64,000 bases of DNA from Mytilus edulis (GCF_963676685.1 NC_092344.1:46646830-46710829); one strand, 5' to 3'. Numbered from the stretch's first letter, positions 12,101-24,335 are shown. Made by a program: numbers and translations. Notes: a model not told the origin generated them from the letters alone.

Positions 12101-14977
12101 TTTTGTCGATATCAGTATTCCATAACTCATGAATCAAGTACAGGAGTTTTGTGCTTGGGTTAAAAGTTTGTTATCTCAATTTGTTCAGCCGATTTATTTG
12201 AGCTTTTTTAAAACCCTACTTGGCATTTAGACCAACATCCATACCTCAAGAAAAACAATTTTGTGTTTATCTAATTTTATTTAGTTCTTTTCGTTATTGG
12301 AAGTATCTTTGTTTTGTATTTTAATATATTCAACTTCATTTGGTCTTTGTTCCGTTTCACATGTTCAATTTTTTATTACTTTAAGCACATTAAATACAAA
12401 TAAATTTTATAACATAATATAACATAATACATCAGAGAAGCAAATACATTTCAACAATTGACCACTAACAGTTCAGTCCTATGATTACGTGCATTAAATG
12501 TGTTGTGAGCCTTCGCCGATTTTGACTATTTAAATCCAAACATATGTCACACATTTTAAATGAATGAAATATATGCTCCATACATGTACTTGATAAAACA
12601 AAATCATCGTGATTTTGAAAGACACATTAGTCTTTGTAGTTTTAATCTTTGAAATGCTAAAAGATCAATCTACATGATTGATGAAAAAGAATTGCATATT
12701 CTACAATGATTAAAAACAGAAAAGTCTTGGGACATTTAACACCTGTTTCATTTGTCAGTTTGATTTTTTTATGTCTTTGGTAAAACGTTTCAAGAAGAAA
12801 ACAACGCAATAAAAACCACGAAAATTGATAAATTGTAATTTACAAATACTTCATGATTTGCGGAAAAGGTTTGTTCTTTAACATATTTTCTCCGTTAAAT
12901 GTAACAAATCAGCTGTTAGTCCCGTTCGCTCTTTTAGAACATTCTTTAATTGTGGGATAAAAATCAAAGCATAGTCCTGCAATAACTGTTATCATAGATA
13001 AACGATCGAAGACATTTTTGTTGCAGTCCACCAAAAAATGGAAAAGTCCCTTTTGCCCCACTTGCATAAAATCGACGACATCAACATTAAAACTCGGTGC
13101 TTCTCTGATCAACATGTGGTATTGAGGAGTGATTAAACAATAGGATTTTAAATAAGCCTGAAATGGCGTGAAACATATTTTCACTGCCTCTCATCTGTTG
13201 ATATAAAATACTTATACCATTTATAGTAATACTACATATCAGGGTTCTTGCTTATTATTGATATAGACAGGTTTAAGTTTTGCAAATGGTTTGAAAAATA
13301 ACCCTTTACACGTTAAACAAAGGTTAAAAGTCTTGGTTTAAGATGAAGGTATGGCAAGGCATTTTCTTGGCGCATGGAATTTGAAAATTAACAGTAATAA
13401 ATCTACTAAAACACAATCGCTAACATGTTTTAAAAAAGACAGAAGCATGTCGATATCAGTATTTATAATTTTGAATTTGCGGAAAAATTGGCTTAAAGGC
13501 GTCTTAACTGTAAAAGAAAACCGGCCATCATGGCATCATTTTGTGATTTTTTTTGCTCTAATATTGAACATGTTTTAGAAAGACTTACATAAAAATATAT
13601 GTTTTATATAAAAATTTTGATTTGGGAAAACTAACTTTTTGGGAGGAACATTGGCTTATATCTTTATATAATAATACCAAAACGATGTGTAAAAATTTGA
13701 ATCAAATATGTCAATAACACCTAGCCATCTCTGATGTCATATTCAGTACGAGATTTATTCCCAACTTGAACAATAATTCCGAACATGAAATAATGTACAG
13801 ACACCTATCTTGTGTCATGTTGAAGACAGTATGTTAACCTCCTTTAATTCATATTATTCAATTCTAAGCACAACAGAACTTATTATATAATCCCTATGAA
13901 TGGTTTTTACTGAATCATATTACTATGAAGTATTCGAATGAAGAGGTATTAAGAATAAGAGTAAAACTTACGTAACCCATCCCATGTTGTAGCCGTCTCC
14001 ATTGTATCAGTAGCTGTTGCTTGTGTGGTTGTAGATGTTGTAAGAACATTTCTTCGGACATTTGATGTTCTTTCATTTTTCACATTATCTTCTTTTTGTT
14101 CAATTGGTTTTGATGTCCCACTTTCCTGATCATTGCTGTTGATATTCGTTTTAGGAAAAGTCATTCTTGAATCTTTTGTAGAAGGACTGGGTGTTTTGTC
14201 AACTAAATTTTGTTTGCTTTCAATATCTTTTGTAGTTTTGTTCTCAGGGGATACAGTATTCTTCTTTGCAGATACATCTGTCTTTAATTCTTTCAAATTT
14301 GCTGTTTTAACATTTTTAGTTTTCTGTTCTGGATTCAAAGTATTTACACTGTTCTCTTTTTGCGTGGGTTTAGCATCATTGCTTTTTTCATCTGCTTTTA
14401 TTATTGTTTTAACAATGTTTGTTGAAACTGTCTGATCTGCATTATCCTTTGTTGTAGAATGTTTTGATTTTGAAGAATCTATTGCGTTGGTGACTTTCGT
14501 GTCACTAACTGTCTTGGTTTGTTTATTTATTTCTTTGGTTTTGCTATTGACATCGTTTTGTTGCCCTAGCTTTATTTCAGAACTACCCTTTGCGTCGATC
14601 ACTTTGGAAGTCGTCGATGAATTCGCACTATCATAAGCTTCAATATCCACTTGATTTGAACTCAACTTAGATTGGGTTTCTAATTTAGAAGTGTTACTAG
14701 ACATAATTGCTTTGGGGTTTTCGCTTTTGATATCTATTTTGTTTTGTCCTGTCGTCGTAGACGTGTTTTTGGTTGTTTTTGTTTCTACGGATTTTGTACT
14801 GTTAGTCTTTATCATCTGTTTGTTATCTGTCTTTAGTTTATTTTCTGGCTTCTTTGTTGTGTTTTTCGTTGTGGTATTTGCCTTCGTCGTTGGTGGTGTC
14901 GTTGGTGCCGAAAAAGCTTCATTGATAACAATTGCTACTAGAAAAAATACTGAAAGATATGTCCGCTGTAATTTCAT
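6067..14977 (-). CDS. Pif/BMSP-like secreted shell-matrix protein (six coding exons)
   Basis: Six minus-strand exons (14977-13972, 9742-9374, 9078-8669, 7622-7523, 6861-6776, 6114-6067) have GT-AG borders and matching phases. They sum to 2,019 bp, i.e. 672 residues plus TGA. Residues 1-24 form a signal peptide (hydrophobic core LSVFFLVAIVI, likely cut after AFSA). Residues 25-335 are a disordered Thr/Lys/Ser/Asn-rich region. Residues 336-458 hold ten cysteines with a duplicated motif, Cys ... VWxxDxCxC, resembling the chitin-binding modules of mollusc shell proteins. Residues 460-670 form a laminin-G/concanavalin-like domain ending FDGYLDE. Chitin-binding plus LamG recalls Pif and BMSP, nacre matrix proteins that link chitin to calcium carbonate; unlike Pif97, no VWA domain is present. 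The Thr/Lys spacer may be the equivalent of another linker. The domain architecture and frame are seen; a role in shell or another extracellular matrix is inferred. Confidence 0.82.
6442..6714. mobile_element. foldback (palindromic) MITE in intron 5 of the Pif-like gene
   Basis: The left arm from TTACAGCAGATTTCAG and the right arm ending CTGAAATCTGCTGTAA are near-perfect reverse complements. Pairing continues, more weakly, almost to the centre, so the whole 273 bp is one hairpin. TA flanks both ends, as expected for a TA-targeting (Tc1/mariner-type) non-autonomous element; that assignment is inferred. Confidence 0.75.
6776..6861 (-). CDS. Pif-like gene, exon 5 (LamG-like domain, end)
   Basis: 86 bp between TATTCCAG and GAA|GTAAGT. 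Encodes GRVKSTDCPLTVAG and ends HFDGYLDE, the usual closing motif of LamG domains. Confidence 0.78.
7523..7622 (-). CDS. Pif-like gene, exon 4 (LamG-like domain, middle)
   Basis: 100 bp between TTTTAG and G|GTTAGT. Encodes DANGWYQCVLYLQDRVLSLK and on to GMS; the WYQCVLYLQDRVLSLKVNG part is typical of a LamG strand pair. Too short to show as a long open frame; found by phase and domain continuity. Confidence 0.78.
8005..8440. repeat. degenerate tandem repeat of about 85 bp in intron 3 of the Pif-like gene
   Basis: Four or five imperfect units share the core ATGTGTATATATTTCGTCTG followed by TGTACACAATGAAGGT and GAGGTGCAGAAGATAC. Several overlapping frames here (8001-8440) are translations of the repeat, not genes. 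Confidence 0.75.
8492..8575. repeat. three perfect 28-bp tandem units
   Basis: TTTTTACAATTAAG...ATGATTC is repeated exactly at 8492-8519, 8520-8547 and 8548-8575, next to exon 3 of the Pif-like gene. Perfect identity suggests recent slippage. Confidence 0.95.
8669..9078 (-). CDS. Pif-like gene, exon 3 (LamG-like domain, first part)
   Basis: 410 bp, entered in phase 1, left in phase 0 at AAG|GTATAC. Encodes the start of the LamG-like domain (MTKCVNLVNMTLDEG ... LTPLFGRQRIRVVDEKG) and several beta-strand-like segments. Confidence 0.85.
9374..9742 (-). CDS. Pif-like gene, exon 2 (Cys-rich chitin-binding-like region)
   Basis: Acceptor TTTTACAG; begins with the two bases that complete the split codon from exon 1. 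Ten Cys, with two copies of Cys ... VWxxDxCxC (CPVPLVWRQDQCRC and CSTYTDSQVWNNDNCTC). The donor chosen is T|GTTAGT at the low end, because only this one gives the phase needed by exon 3. Confidence 0.82.
9838..10075 (+). mobile_element. dispersed retroelement fragment, family C
   Basis: Shares ATACCGCTGTTCAAAA, CATAAATCGATT, ACAACGGAACAACAGAAACA and GGTGGGTTGA blocks with 16.30-16.57 kb and 25.07-25.23 kb. Lies in intron 1 of the Pif-like gene. Confidence 0.65.
10370..10690 (-). mobile_element. dispersed retroelement fragment, family B
   Basis: In reverse it matches the 29.87-30.15 kb copy (AAGATGTGGTA, TTGCCAATGAGACAA). It continues with GTTGCGGGGTTAACAT and the CCCACCAGAACAG block. Confidence 0.55.
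11101..11275 (+). mobile_element. SINE-like dispersed repeat, family D
   Basis: Begins AAACTCATCATAGATACCAG and contains CGCCAGACGCGCGTTTCGTC, CTCATCAGTGACGCTCGA and AAGTTTTGCCAAATACAG. Further copies at 26.20-26.41 kb and, interrupted, at 48.07-48.95 kb. The 72-codon frame here is repeat. Confidence 0.75.
12909..13157 (-). other. possible unassigned exon (low confidence)
   Basis: A minus-strand open frame opens after TTTCAG and runs 82 codons to a stop at 12909-12911, with four spaced cysteines (SYCLIT, VDCNK, GLCFDF, KECSK). It lies in intron 1 of the Pif-like gene, but its phase does not fit that gene's flanking exons, which already join without it. It could be an exon of another transcript, a terminal alternative exon, or chance. 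Confidence 0.2.
13972..14977 (-). CDS. Pif-like gene, coding exon 1 (signal peptide and Thr/Lys-rich region)
   Basis: ATG at 14975-14977, donor C|GTAAGT read at 13966-13971, leaving phase 1. A splice acceptor (CTTTTTAG) ends just three bases before the ATG, so a 5' UTR intron is expected. Encodes the signal peptide and about 310 residues of low-complexity sequence dominated by Thr, Lys, Ser, Asn and Asp with almost no aromatic residues and no cysteine. Confidence 0.85.
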
Positions 14978-17900
14978 AATCTAAAAAGAAAATTATATTT
15001 TAATAAGTCCCATTTTATCATTATTCTAGTTATCCAAAGATACTTTTATAATCATAACACATGATAATTAACAAAAATTAATAATCGTGTAACAGTTCTA
15101 GGAAGTCATATAAAGAACAACAAAACTTAATAAAATCACATTAAGAAACTTACTGAACAATTAAAGAAAAAGTTAAAAATTTCTTCAATATTTCAAATAA
15201 ATTTTAAAGCATTTTGCTTTAAAAAGTTCTGATAAACACATCTAATATATTGTCGTTTTGTCTACATTAGACTCATGAGGTCCAAGGACACAGTTATCGT
15301 CATTTGGTTTTCGATGTCTACGAATATAGTCTCTAGTGTGAACAGTGTATAACTTGCATTTTGTTTAGATACACTTTCCCAATTCATTTCTTGATAATTA
15401 ATGCATGAAATCTTAAGAAGGGGGTGAAATTACATGTTAAAAAAAATTGGGTACTGAATCTGTATTCTAAGTAGTGATTTGGTCCAGTTAAAAAAGTCAA
15501 AAATTAGAACGTCTGAAGCTGTCGAACTGAATTCTAGACCACTTTCACGCAGAATTGTCAATATCTTGAGTGCTGGTAGAAGTTTCTATAATTTTGATAG
15601 TATTTGTCCCAATAGTAGTACACTACACTGCAAAATCTTTTTGCGATAGAGCAGGTGCGATTTTTTAAAATTTGAATTTATTGTCTAAAAGAAATGCACT
15701 GCAAAATAACTGTGTTCTCGGGTCATGAATGGCGCTCAAATTAAAATAGCAGAAATTTTAATTGCGCATATAGTGCAGTAAGAATAATAAAGTTAACTTT
15801 ATTCTGACACTTTGAATGTTTAATTTAGTTTGGTGTCCAAATATTTGGCCTCAAACATTACTGAATACACCCTTACTGTCAAAATGCACACCTTGTTCAG
15901 TAAAATTGATACCGTAGATGTTATAAAACGTGTTTTTGACAGTAAATTTACATTATTCACATTATCAAAGATATTTTATGTAAGCACATGATGGTTGACT
16001 AATGTGCTGATGATTAAGTCTTCGACGAAAGTATCTCAACAGAGACATTGACCAAGAAACAATGCCTAAATTTATTGAGCCAAACGGCCATTTGCTTACA
16101 TACAACGTATTAGTGGCGTGTATGTCAATATAGAAATCCAATCAATGCCATAATTGATGTGCAACTAAAACCAAATATTCCAAAAAGTGGTGTCAAATGA
16201 TTGCAAATAGAAAACTAAAAAAACTAGTCAAACAATGAGATTTTTATAGATTATTATGAAACAACTGAGTAGATTTGAGGGGGAGCATTAGGAAAATCTA
16301 AATAAAGGCAACAATAGTATACCGGTGTTCAAAGTCATGAATCGATTGAGAGAAAACAAATCCAGAAAACCAAGTGAAACACATCAACTATTAAAGTAAA
16401 ACAAGGGAACAACAGGAACACCGAAGTGTAACAATAACAAACACCAACAAACATAGAAACGAATTATTTGACAACTGCCATAAGTCTGACTTGGTACAGA
16501 ACATTTTACAAAAACAAAAATGGTAGGTTAAACCTGGCATGCCAAACCTCCCGCTTAAGACAATGTTTAAAATATCGTTAAAACACTACGTGACAAAAAT
16601 ACAGAACAAACACAAGCAAGAAATCCATAACAGAGAATCACAAGCAAATAATATAATAGTCGACACAACATGCAAACCAGAGAACAATAACTAACATTAT
16701 CCATCAACGACAAACATTACATGATATAAAAAAAACAGTGACGCGTTAGCGTAACTAACATGCAATTCCGCACTTTATACAATTATTTTCACAATATTCG
16801 TCCAAACAAAATTCATGACAATAATAGCATGGAAAGGCCATTTTTTAAATTATTTGGACTACAAACGATATGACATAATAGAGTATCTAACCGAAACCAT
16901 AACAGAAACATCCAAAGTAATTTATTATAAGCACATAATTAATTATAGAAGAAATGCACCAATGTTAACCCCAAAATAAAAAGACCATAAACAAGTAAAT
17001 TATGAATACTCAGCATACAAAAAGTGATATCAGATTATTTCACACAATGAAAACATGAAATATCTGTCACGTTTTTACAAAAACATTTGTATGATTTATG
17101 CATATGGCATCAAAATTCATAAACGAATTGAGTGAGATTAATAGAGAAATCCGAAAAATAAATCAAAGAAATTATAAGATAAGAAAAATATCTCTGGACG
17201 ACAGATACATGAATGTACGACAATTTTACAAGTTTTACTGGATTATGACATCTTTTGTTTAAAGAAATATAAATCAATCAAATATATAAAAATGAACAAA
17301 AAGTATATAGAGGTGATGTAAAAATTAAGTTACATCTATTGATAATATTTATTTATCTAAGAACTATAACTTTGCAATCTTATCGATTGCTTTGTTTATA
17401 TCTATAAAAGTATAAATTTTGGTCACCAAATTTGTTTCTGATGTTTACATATTTCTATATTTAGTTTGAAGTGTAAAAGTTGAAAGACAAAATGATGGGG
17501 TCACTTCAAATAACAAAGTTACGTTTATTAAGGAGTTTCCTTATATTTATTGCCTCAGATGTCTGCCTAAACTTATCTACATAAGAACATCTACGTCATT
17601 TAATAAATACGATGACGATAATCACTGTGACGTTGAAAAAAATATATACTACGTGTAACCATTAATATCACACCATCGCAACACACAATCACTATGGACC
17701 ACGATTACATCCGGAAAACAAGCTGTTACAAATACATTTTTGAGTACAACATAATGAATAGAAAATTGAAACTCGAAACTTGAAAGTCCTGATATTTCTC
17801 TTCAAAGTTAAAAAGACAACTTTAAAAATATATCAACTAAAATTTGTATTTTTTGCTTAAGATTTATTTTTAGGAGAAAACAGTAAATATTTATTTCGCC

Positions 17901-18218
17901 GAACAGAGTAAATGGAAGAAAAAACCAGTGAATTTCGTATGTGTATGGTGCCTTAAGAAAATACAAACAAGCTTTTAATTCTTTGTTTTTCTGTATACAA
18001 AGATTAAAAAGAAAGTACACGGTGTATCAATTAACGAAACAAAATCACTACACGCTAAAAAAAATACAAAAGTAAAGTTAACTGGGATTGTAAATTTTGT
18101 GATTCTGTTTCCTTTATTCAATAAATACTCAAATTGATAAATAATGACATTGACCTAATATGTATTTCCTTACATTCATACGTACAATAAGGAAATAATT
18201 ACATAAACATATACTTAC
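14978..18218 (-). other. 5' UTR intron / upstream region of the Pif-like gene
   Basis: The acceptor just before the ATG (boundary 14980/14981) implies an intron; the nearest good upstream donor is GTAAGT read at 18213-18218. No coding sequence seen inside. A family C copy sits at 16.30-16.57 kb. The remainder is AT-rich. Confidence 0.35.
16305..16565 (+). mobile_element. dispersed retroelement fragment, family C
   Basis: The longest family C copy in the window: AATAAAGGCAACAATAGTAT at the 5' side, AACAAGGGAACAACAGGAAC inside, and GCCAAACCTCCCGCTT at the 3' side. Confidence 0.7.
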
Positions 18219-18268
18219 GCTTACAAAGATGGTCACCAAATGTGTCAATTCTGTCAATCAGTTTTATA
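18219..18268 (-). promoter_or_regulatory. candidate TATA box and non-coding first exon of the Pif-like gene
   Basis: On the minus strand TATAAAA (18262-18268) is followed after about 44 bases by a donor GC|GTAAGT. A transcription start about 30 bases past the box would make a first exon of roughly 15-20 bases that splices to the acceptor three bases before the ATG. The motif spacing is seen; the promoter role is inferred. Confidence 0.35.
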
Positions 18269-20959
18269 ATTATCGTACAGTGTATGTAGGTGTAGTGACA
18301 AATGTTATATACGGACAAAAACTGCAAGAACATGAATTTCTGACAGGTTGTTAAGAGGGCTACTTTTGTCATATTATAGGACCATTATTTCATCTCCCCG
18401 TGTCATTTCAGACTTCAATATCCTCAAAAAATCAATTTATTGACTCACTGTCTATTCTATTTTGTTGATTGATACCAATATGTCAACCCTGTAGACCACT
18501 TTACCACCAACACTGACGCCAAATGTTAAAAATTACAATGTTAAGACAAAGTACGTATCCTTGACACAGATGTTAATCAGTATTTTACTTGCAAACTACA
18601 AACAGGTATTGGTACAATACTAACCTTCATACGCAATTTAGTTAATATAATTTCATCTATAACCACACAACGGCATGCACCGAAAAATTTATGTAGGGTC
18701 AATCATCAAATGCCCTAAACTTCATTCGTTTCTGTCTTATAATGATATATATTAATCTAAATAGTCTTATTAAACAAAAACGAAAATACAAATCTCGTAA
18801 GTACAAAATAAGAAATTATGTATTCATGTATAAGCAATTAGTGCTACGACGTCATAACGGATCGTTTAGGTGATGAAAATCAGTAAATTTACTATTTAGA
18901 ATTAATACTTTAGAACAAAATGGACCTTTAAGGAGTGAAAACGAAATCTTGTCAATATGTCGAAAAAAGTATTACACTTTTTTAAAGACACATGAGTGCT
19001 CACTTTTGCAAAAAAAACCTCATAGATATTGTTTTCGATGCTCTTTAATTTTGTTTTTCTAATTGATTTGGTTTTGTAGCTGTTTCGATTTATGTACAAC
19101 TGACGAGTCCGTTACAGTCGAAGAGAACATTGGCGTACTCAATTATAAACCTTGTATCTTTCATGTGTTTAAGTCCGGTTTATTTTTTTCAAAATGGAAG
19201 TACGTTAGAATGCGTATCAGCTTGAATATGACATCATTTTGTCCAAAAGAGAATGTGTAAAATTATTATTTTAGATTTCAACATGTTTATGCTATCACAG
19301 TGACATCACATATGACGTATCTGCACTACAGTGTTTGGATTGTATTAACCTACTGATTTATAATTACAATTCACATTATTTGAAAGGTTTTTTTTACCTT
19401 TTTTGCAATATTTAGGGGCAACACAATGGCTCTTATCATACCTCATCTTTAAGAAAAATATCACTTGGGAGTATTTGAATTAGTATGTAGTTTTTAACAT
19501 CATGAACTTTCAACAGAGCTTAAGTGTTTAACCATTGTTCATTGCCATTTTCATAACTGATAAAAACTATATGTAGTGAACTTTTGATTGTTGATTGCTC
19601 TGTCTATTTGCAGCTCATACTTATACGCCAATTATCTTTGATGGGTTTTTTTTCAAATATCACATCTCCTATGAATTATATCCACATTTTCTGAATTTGG
19701 TAAGTTTCACATATACATATCTTTAATGGTACCTAAAAATCGCTGTTCGATACTCTGACAATTGCTTTGGTATCGAAATGATGGAGATTTGAAGACAATC
19801 TCCTATTTGTTAGGTATAAAGGTATATAACAATGATATCATTTTTTCCGTTTGTATTACAATAACAAATTTTTTTTTTATACTTGTCTTACATTATATTT
19901 CTCTTTTCCCTTCACAATTCTAATGAAATAAATTTACTTACTTCAAGGTTAAAATATTCCGTATTCTCCAAAATAGTAATGTTTTACAAACAAAAGACAA
20001 TCTATGATGGAATCACTATTCCTGCATTACGGTAAATGGGTGTTACTCATTAGTACGTTGTTAAGAGGTGTGATATTTTTGTCACGAACATTAAATGCTA
20101 TATAAATGACAAAGACGATCCATCACACGACTGGAGTATTCCCTGGCATGTAATAGATACAAAAATACCTTAAGAAGACAAAATACAAGTCATGTTTTAA
20201 TTAGATACTACCTTTTTATGTAATTTAATATTACATTTGACAGATAACATATGATAAATTATCACAGAGATAAAAATAAAATAAATAAATAAATAAAAAT
20301 ATAAATGAATTAATTAATTAATGAGAATATCAGAAGTACAACACGATAAACTGCATCTATTTTAGAAATGTTAATCTGATTAGAATATAAATATAATAGC
20401 CTATTTAAAATGATTATTTTCTATTTTGTAAAAACAATATCCAGCATTTTCGAATTAAATATGCAGCGATATAATAATTCGCTATATTCCTAAAACATAA
20501 TTCACTTTACGGAACAACTACTGAATTATATGTGCAAATAAAATGAAAATAACTTCAACAAATACTACCATGTATATAATCTTAACAAGTAAACAAAGTA
20601 ACAACCAGATTACTCATTTTCTCCTAAGACCTAATGTGACCTGAAATTACTCCTCAAATTGATGCTGTAAACTTACAGATATAATCAAGTACAGGGTTAT
20701 TCAATACGAGGTCCATGTTTTATTTATTGTCGGTTGATTTATAGAAATAGAAATTTGAAATGGTTTTTTTAGGAGGGGGGTTTGTATGGAATTTTAACAG
20801 TGGAAACCTTTCCAGAAGATCAACATGAAAACCGCTTATTTTCTGATATAACTCAGATGATGCCAGTGTTTTTTGTCACTGATAATTTCAATAAATTAAA
20901 TACTGACAATCCTCTCCTCCATAGAAATATCTTGAAAATTTATCAAAACACTAAAAACT
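18269..20959. other. intergenic, nothing recognised
   Basis: AT-rich. A simple (AAAT)n/(AATT)n tract lies at about 20276-20325. The 65-codon frames near 18.9-19.3 kb lack protein-like features. Confidence 0.5.
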
Positions 20960-21330
20960 AATAGAATATAGATTGATGACCAAATGTCAAAATCAAATGA
21001 TCAAACACATCAAATGAACGGAAAACAACTGAAGATATCAAACTCATATATCGAAAATAAAGTGACAACGACATGGCTAAAAAAGAAAAACAGACAAGCA
21101 GACTTATAATAGATAACAAGACACAACATAGAAAACTAAAGACTAAGCAACACGAACCCGACCAAAACCTGGGGGTCATCTCAGGTGCTCGCTCCGGAAA
21201 GGTAAGCAGATTCTGTTTCACATGTGGCACCCGTCGTGTTGATCATGTTATTACAAACCCGGTATATAGTCTTATACGGTGTGACAATTGCATGAAGTTA
21301 CATTATAATTATAACAATGTGTGAACAAAA
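20960..21330 (-). mobile_element. 5'-truncated retroelement copy, family A
   Basis: Reverse copy of the 32.06-32.55 kb family, including GACACAACATAGAAAACTAA, GGGGGTCATCTCAGGTGCTC and CACCCGTCGTGTTGATCATG. Frames called in this interval are repeat. Confidence 0.65.
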
Positions 21331-22354
21331 CAAACAGACAAGTATATAAAGTCAATATTGCAGGTGTAATCCTTGGATAAGTAAAATTAAAGCACTAATT
21401 TAAGGGTTTCTCTCGATGTGATGATGAAGACTAAAAAAAGTACTTGATAACTAGCTATAAAACCAAGTTCAACCTTCATTTTTTCGGTAAATACACCTAA
21501 ATGTAAATGCATAAAATAATTCATAGGACAGTTCTTTTCCACTCATTCCGTTTGTTGATAAGTCTAAAGTGCAATTTTGTCAGTTTTTTTTATAAACTTT
21601 TTAAATATACCTTGAAGTTTGGGGGTTTTGAAATGCTTTCCTAATTTATTAGAAAGAGTAAATATTATAGGCGAAGTTTGACCTCTGAATCTACAGAGAC
21701 GGGGAGTTAGTGTTATAGTGCTGTCTAAAACAGATGTTCAGAATGTTTCATCATAATCAGGTTGAAATACCTTTCATCATGTTATTATTGAGCTAATATT
21801 TCAGCCATTACAAAGTACTTGTATCGTTTGTGAATAATTGTAAACATGCATACACTTTATTCATTTATGAAAATTAAATTTTGAATTCATGGTAAACAAC
21901 TCATCAAGGCACCAGGCAAATATTGATTGAAGGATCGCCAGTACATTGTTATTAATAAAGGTTCTTAAATTTTAATTAAATTAATTTACACCATTACTAA
22001 CACAATTAAATATTAATATTTTTGTAATTGTTATAGAATACATCAAATAACACCATTTAAAACTACAATCGCAATTTTATAATAATTTTTTCGAAATTTT
22101 CATTTGACGTCACTTTATGTGGCGTTGATACATTCGAGTGATGCACAGTACATTATTTATTTTGCTGTATTTATGTACTGTCGTAAATAAATTTTAGGTA
22201 TTCGTTGTTATTCAGTGGTTTATATGTCGATATGTACTATTGTATTAACTAGTTATGTATTTCTCTTGTCCAGAGTGTTCTTGAATTTATTTGTACTGTA
22301 TTCCTGCCACGTAAATGTTGTCATTTTAACAGTATTTTTTTTTACATTTTCATA
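21331..22354. other. intergenic, nothing recognised
   Basis: AT-rich sequence without gene or repeat signal that I can support. Confidence 0.5.
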
Positions 22355-22650
22355 TAAGCAGGAGGTTTAGCTAGAAACAAAACCAGCTTCAACCCACCAA
22401 TATTTCTTAAAATGTCCTGTACCAAGTCTGGAATATGTCAGTTGTTATTAAATAGTTCGTTTCTATGGTTGTTGCATTGGTGCTTGTTTTTGTTGCACCT
22501 CAGTGATTCTGTTCTGCCGTTGTTTTCTTCTTATAGATGATTTGTTTCCCACCCCTCCGGTTGTAGTTTGTAACCGGGATTTGAGTTTTTTTCAATCGAT
22601 TTGTGTCTTTTAAACAACGGTATCCTCCTATTGCCTTTATTTACAGTAAC
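22355..22650 (-). mobile_element. dispersed retroelement fragment, family C
   Basis: Reverse copy: GGTTTAGCTAGAAACAAAAC, CCAAGTCTGGAATATGTCAG, TGTAACCGGGATTTGAG, CAATCGATTTGTG, and TATTGCCTTTATTTA at the far end. Confidence 0.7.
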
Positions 22651-23950
22651 TTAACTTCATTTGTTGTATTATGAGGTTGTGTTGTATTGGTCTGTGTATT
22701 ATTTGACTAACGTTGATATTGAAAGAAAATACAAGCAATTGAAAACATTTTCTCTATTTTATTCTGATTCTTCTGAATAGTCTTGAAATATAAACGTTTT
22801 ATATTGAAACAGTTACTATAAATGGAGAATAAATAATTTGCCTGACCGCTTAACGCATGGTCGCAATGCAATAGTTGTCAATCTGATGTCTTTCTGCTTC
22901 CGGTAATATAATTGTTACCTTTATAAGACAATAGAGACTGTTTGGTTTGGTTTGTTTCAATTCAATTTAGTATTCTTATTTATCATCTTTCTTCAAGCTA
23001 CTGATGTCATGTCTACTCCACCTAAAAATTAAAAGATGTAAAGATTTTTTTAATACAGTTTGAGCAATTTAGTTTTTTTTTTTTATCAATTTCCTTTTGC
23101 TTCATTTTTAGAGTCTTTCTTAATATTCAAGACAACAACAAAACAATAAAACTATCAAATCTATTAAATTCATAGACTTTAAATTAATGTTGTACTTTAA
23201 AGAGAGGTGTGTATCTTCATTAAAGGCACACCTTAATGTTATGATAATATAATAACAGTTGGTTAAGTACCTTTACTGTTTTACATTTTTTTTACCTATG
23301 AGTCACTTATCTATAGGATTTTTTTCTTCTTCATTTTTAAATGGTTATCCAGTAAAAAGCGACATAAAACATAAAGGTCAGAATCAAAGTGTCCACCAAT
23401 AATTGGAATGACAAAGGATCAGTTACATATGTGTATACATTAATAATGACAGTTATTGGTGGAAGACAATAATCATATGTTAATTCAATATCAATATTAT
23501 TGTTAAAACAATTTACCATTGTTGGCCAAATACATGAGGTGATTTTGTAAAAAGAAAAAAAAAACCAAACAAATCAGCATCTTTTAATATATCAAATACA
23601 TTGTAGTAACAATTTAACAAACAGCAGAACATTCGAGATAGCTAGGTACTTAGCTTTGTTGCCTGATTATTATTATATGTATATTCTTTACTCTAAAAGC
23701 AATACAGTTTATAGTTATCAAGTACAATAAATATTCCATTAAATGTAGTAAGCAACGGATATTACAATAAATTAATTCATCAATATACAATTCATACAAT
23801 TGAAAACAAATGTAGGAGCATGATATTAATAACCATAATTTAAAAATGTTAATTAAAGTATGAGATACAATTCAATAATTACATAAGTATTTCCCCAAAT
23901 CATTAAGTTCTTTCATATTACAAACAGAATGAGATAACAATTGTGTAAGT
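22651..23950. other. intergenic, nothing recognised
   Basis: AT-rich, with poly-A/T tracts. The 60-codon frame at 23337 is hydrophobic but has no splice or start context that I can support. Confidence 0.45.
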
Positions 23951-24335
23951 TTAAATACTGATGGTATCCATTAATAAGGTTTAATATTTTTCATACGAAT
24001 ATCTTTGTATCCAATACATTCCATAATATGCATCTTTACCAGAATTACAGTTGCACACATTACATATTCTATCGTTTCTGTTTATATTTAGAAACCTTCC
24101 AGTTTCAATGTTCAAGTTATGTGCATGTATACGGTACTTGCTTATTAATGGTTTATATCTAAGATTAACAGGTCTTCTAAGATAAAATTGCAAACCATGA
24201 CTGTCATATATGTATTTGTAAAACTGATATTTAGAAGACTCCTCAAAAAATGATATTGCTTCAAATAGTAACCTATCAGGAACACATTGTTTGAAAGCAG
24301 CTATAAAACATTTGCATTTAAAACATGTTGTGTCA
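23951..24335 (-). pseudogene. decayed non-LTR retrotransposon (C-terminal part of the RT protein)
   Basis: The minus-strand frame reads YKPLISKYRIHAHNLNIETG, then NRNDRICNVC. This is the arrangement found after the reverse transcriptase domain in the LINE copies at 33.0 and 37.3 kb (IETGR.. IPR.ERIC.LC). Upstream in the element (24190-24335) the frame continues with a stop and shifts. No intact protein. Confidence 0.6.

Noticed and set aside
14133-14984. Two plus-strand frames of about 100 codons rich in Phe, Val and Leu
   Set aside because: They are antisense shadows of the Thr/Lys/Ser-rich exon 1 of the Pif-like gene.
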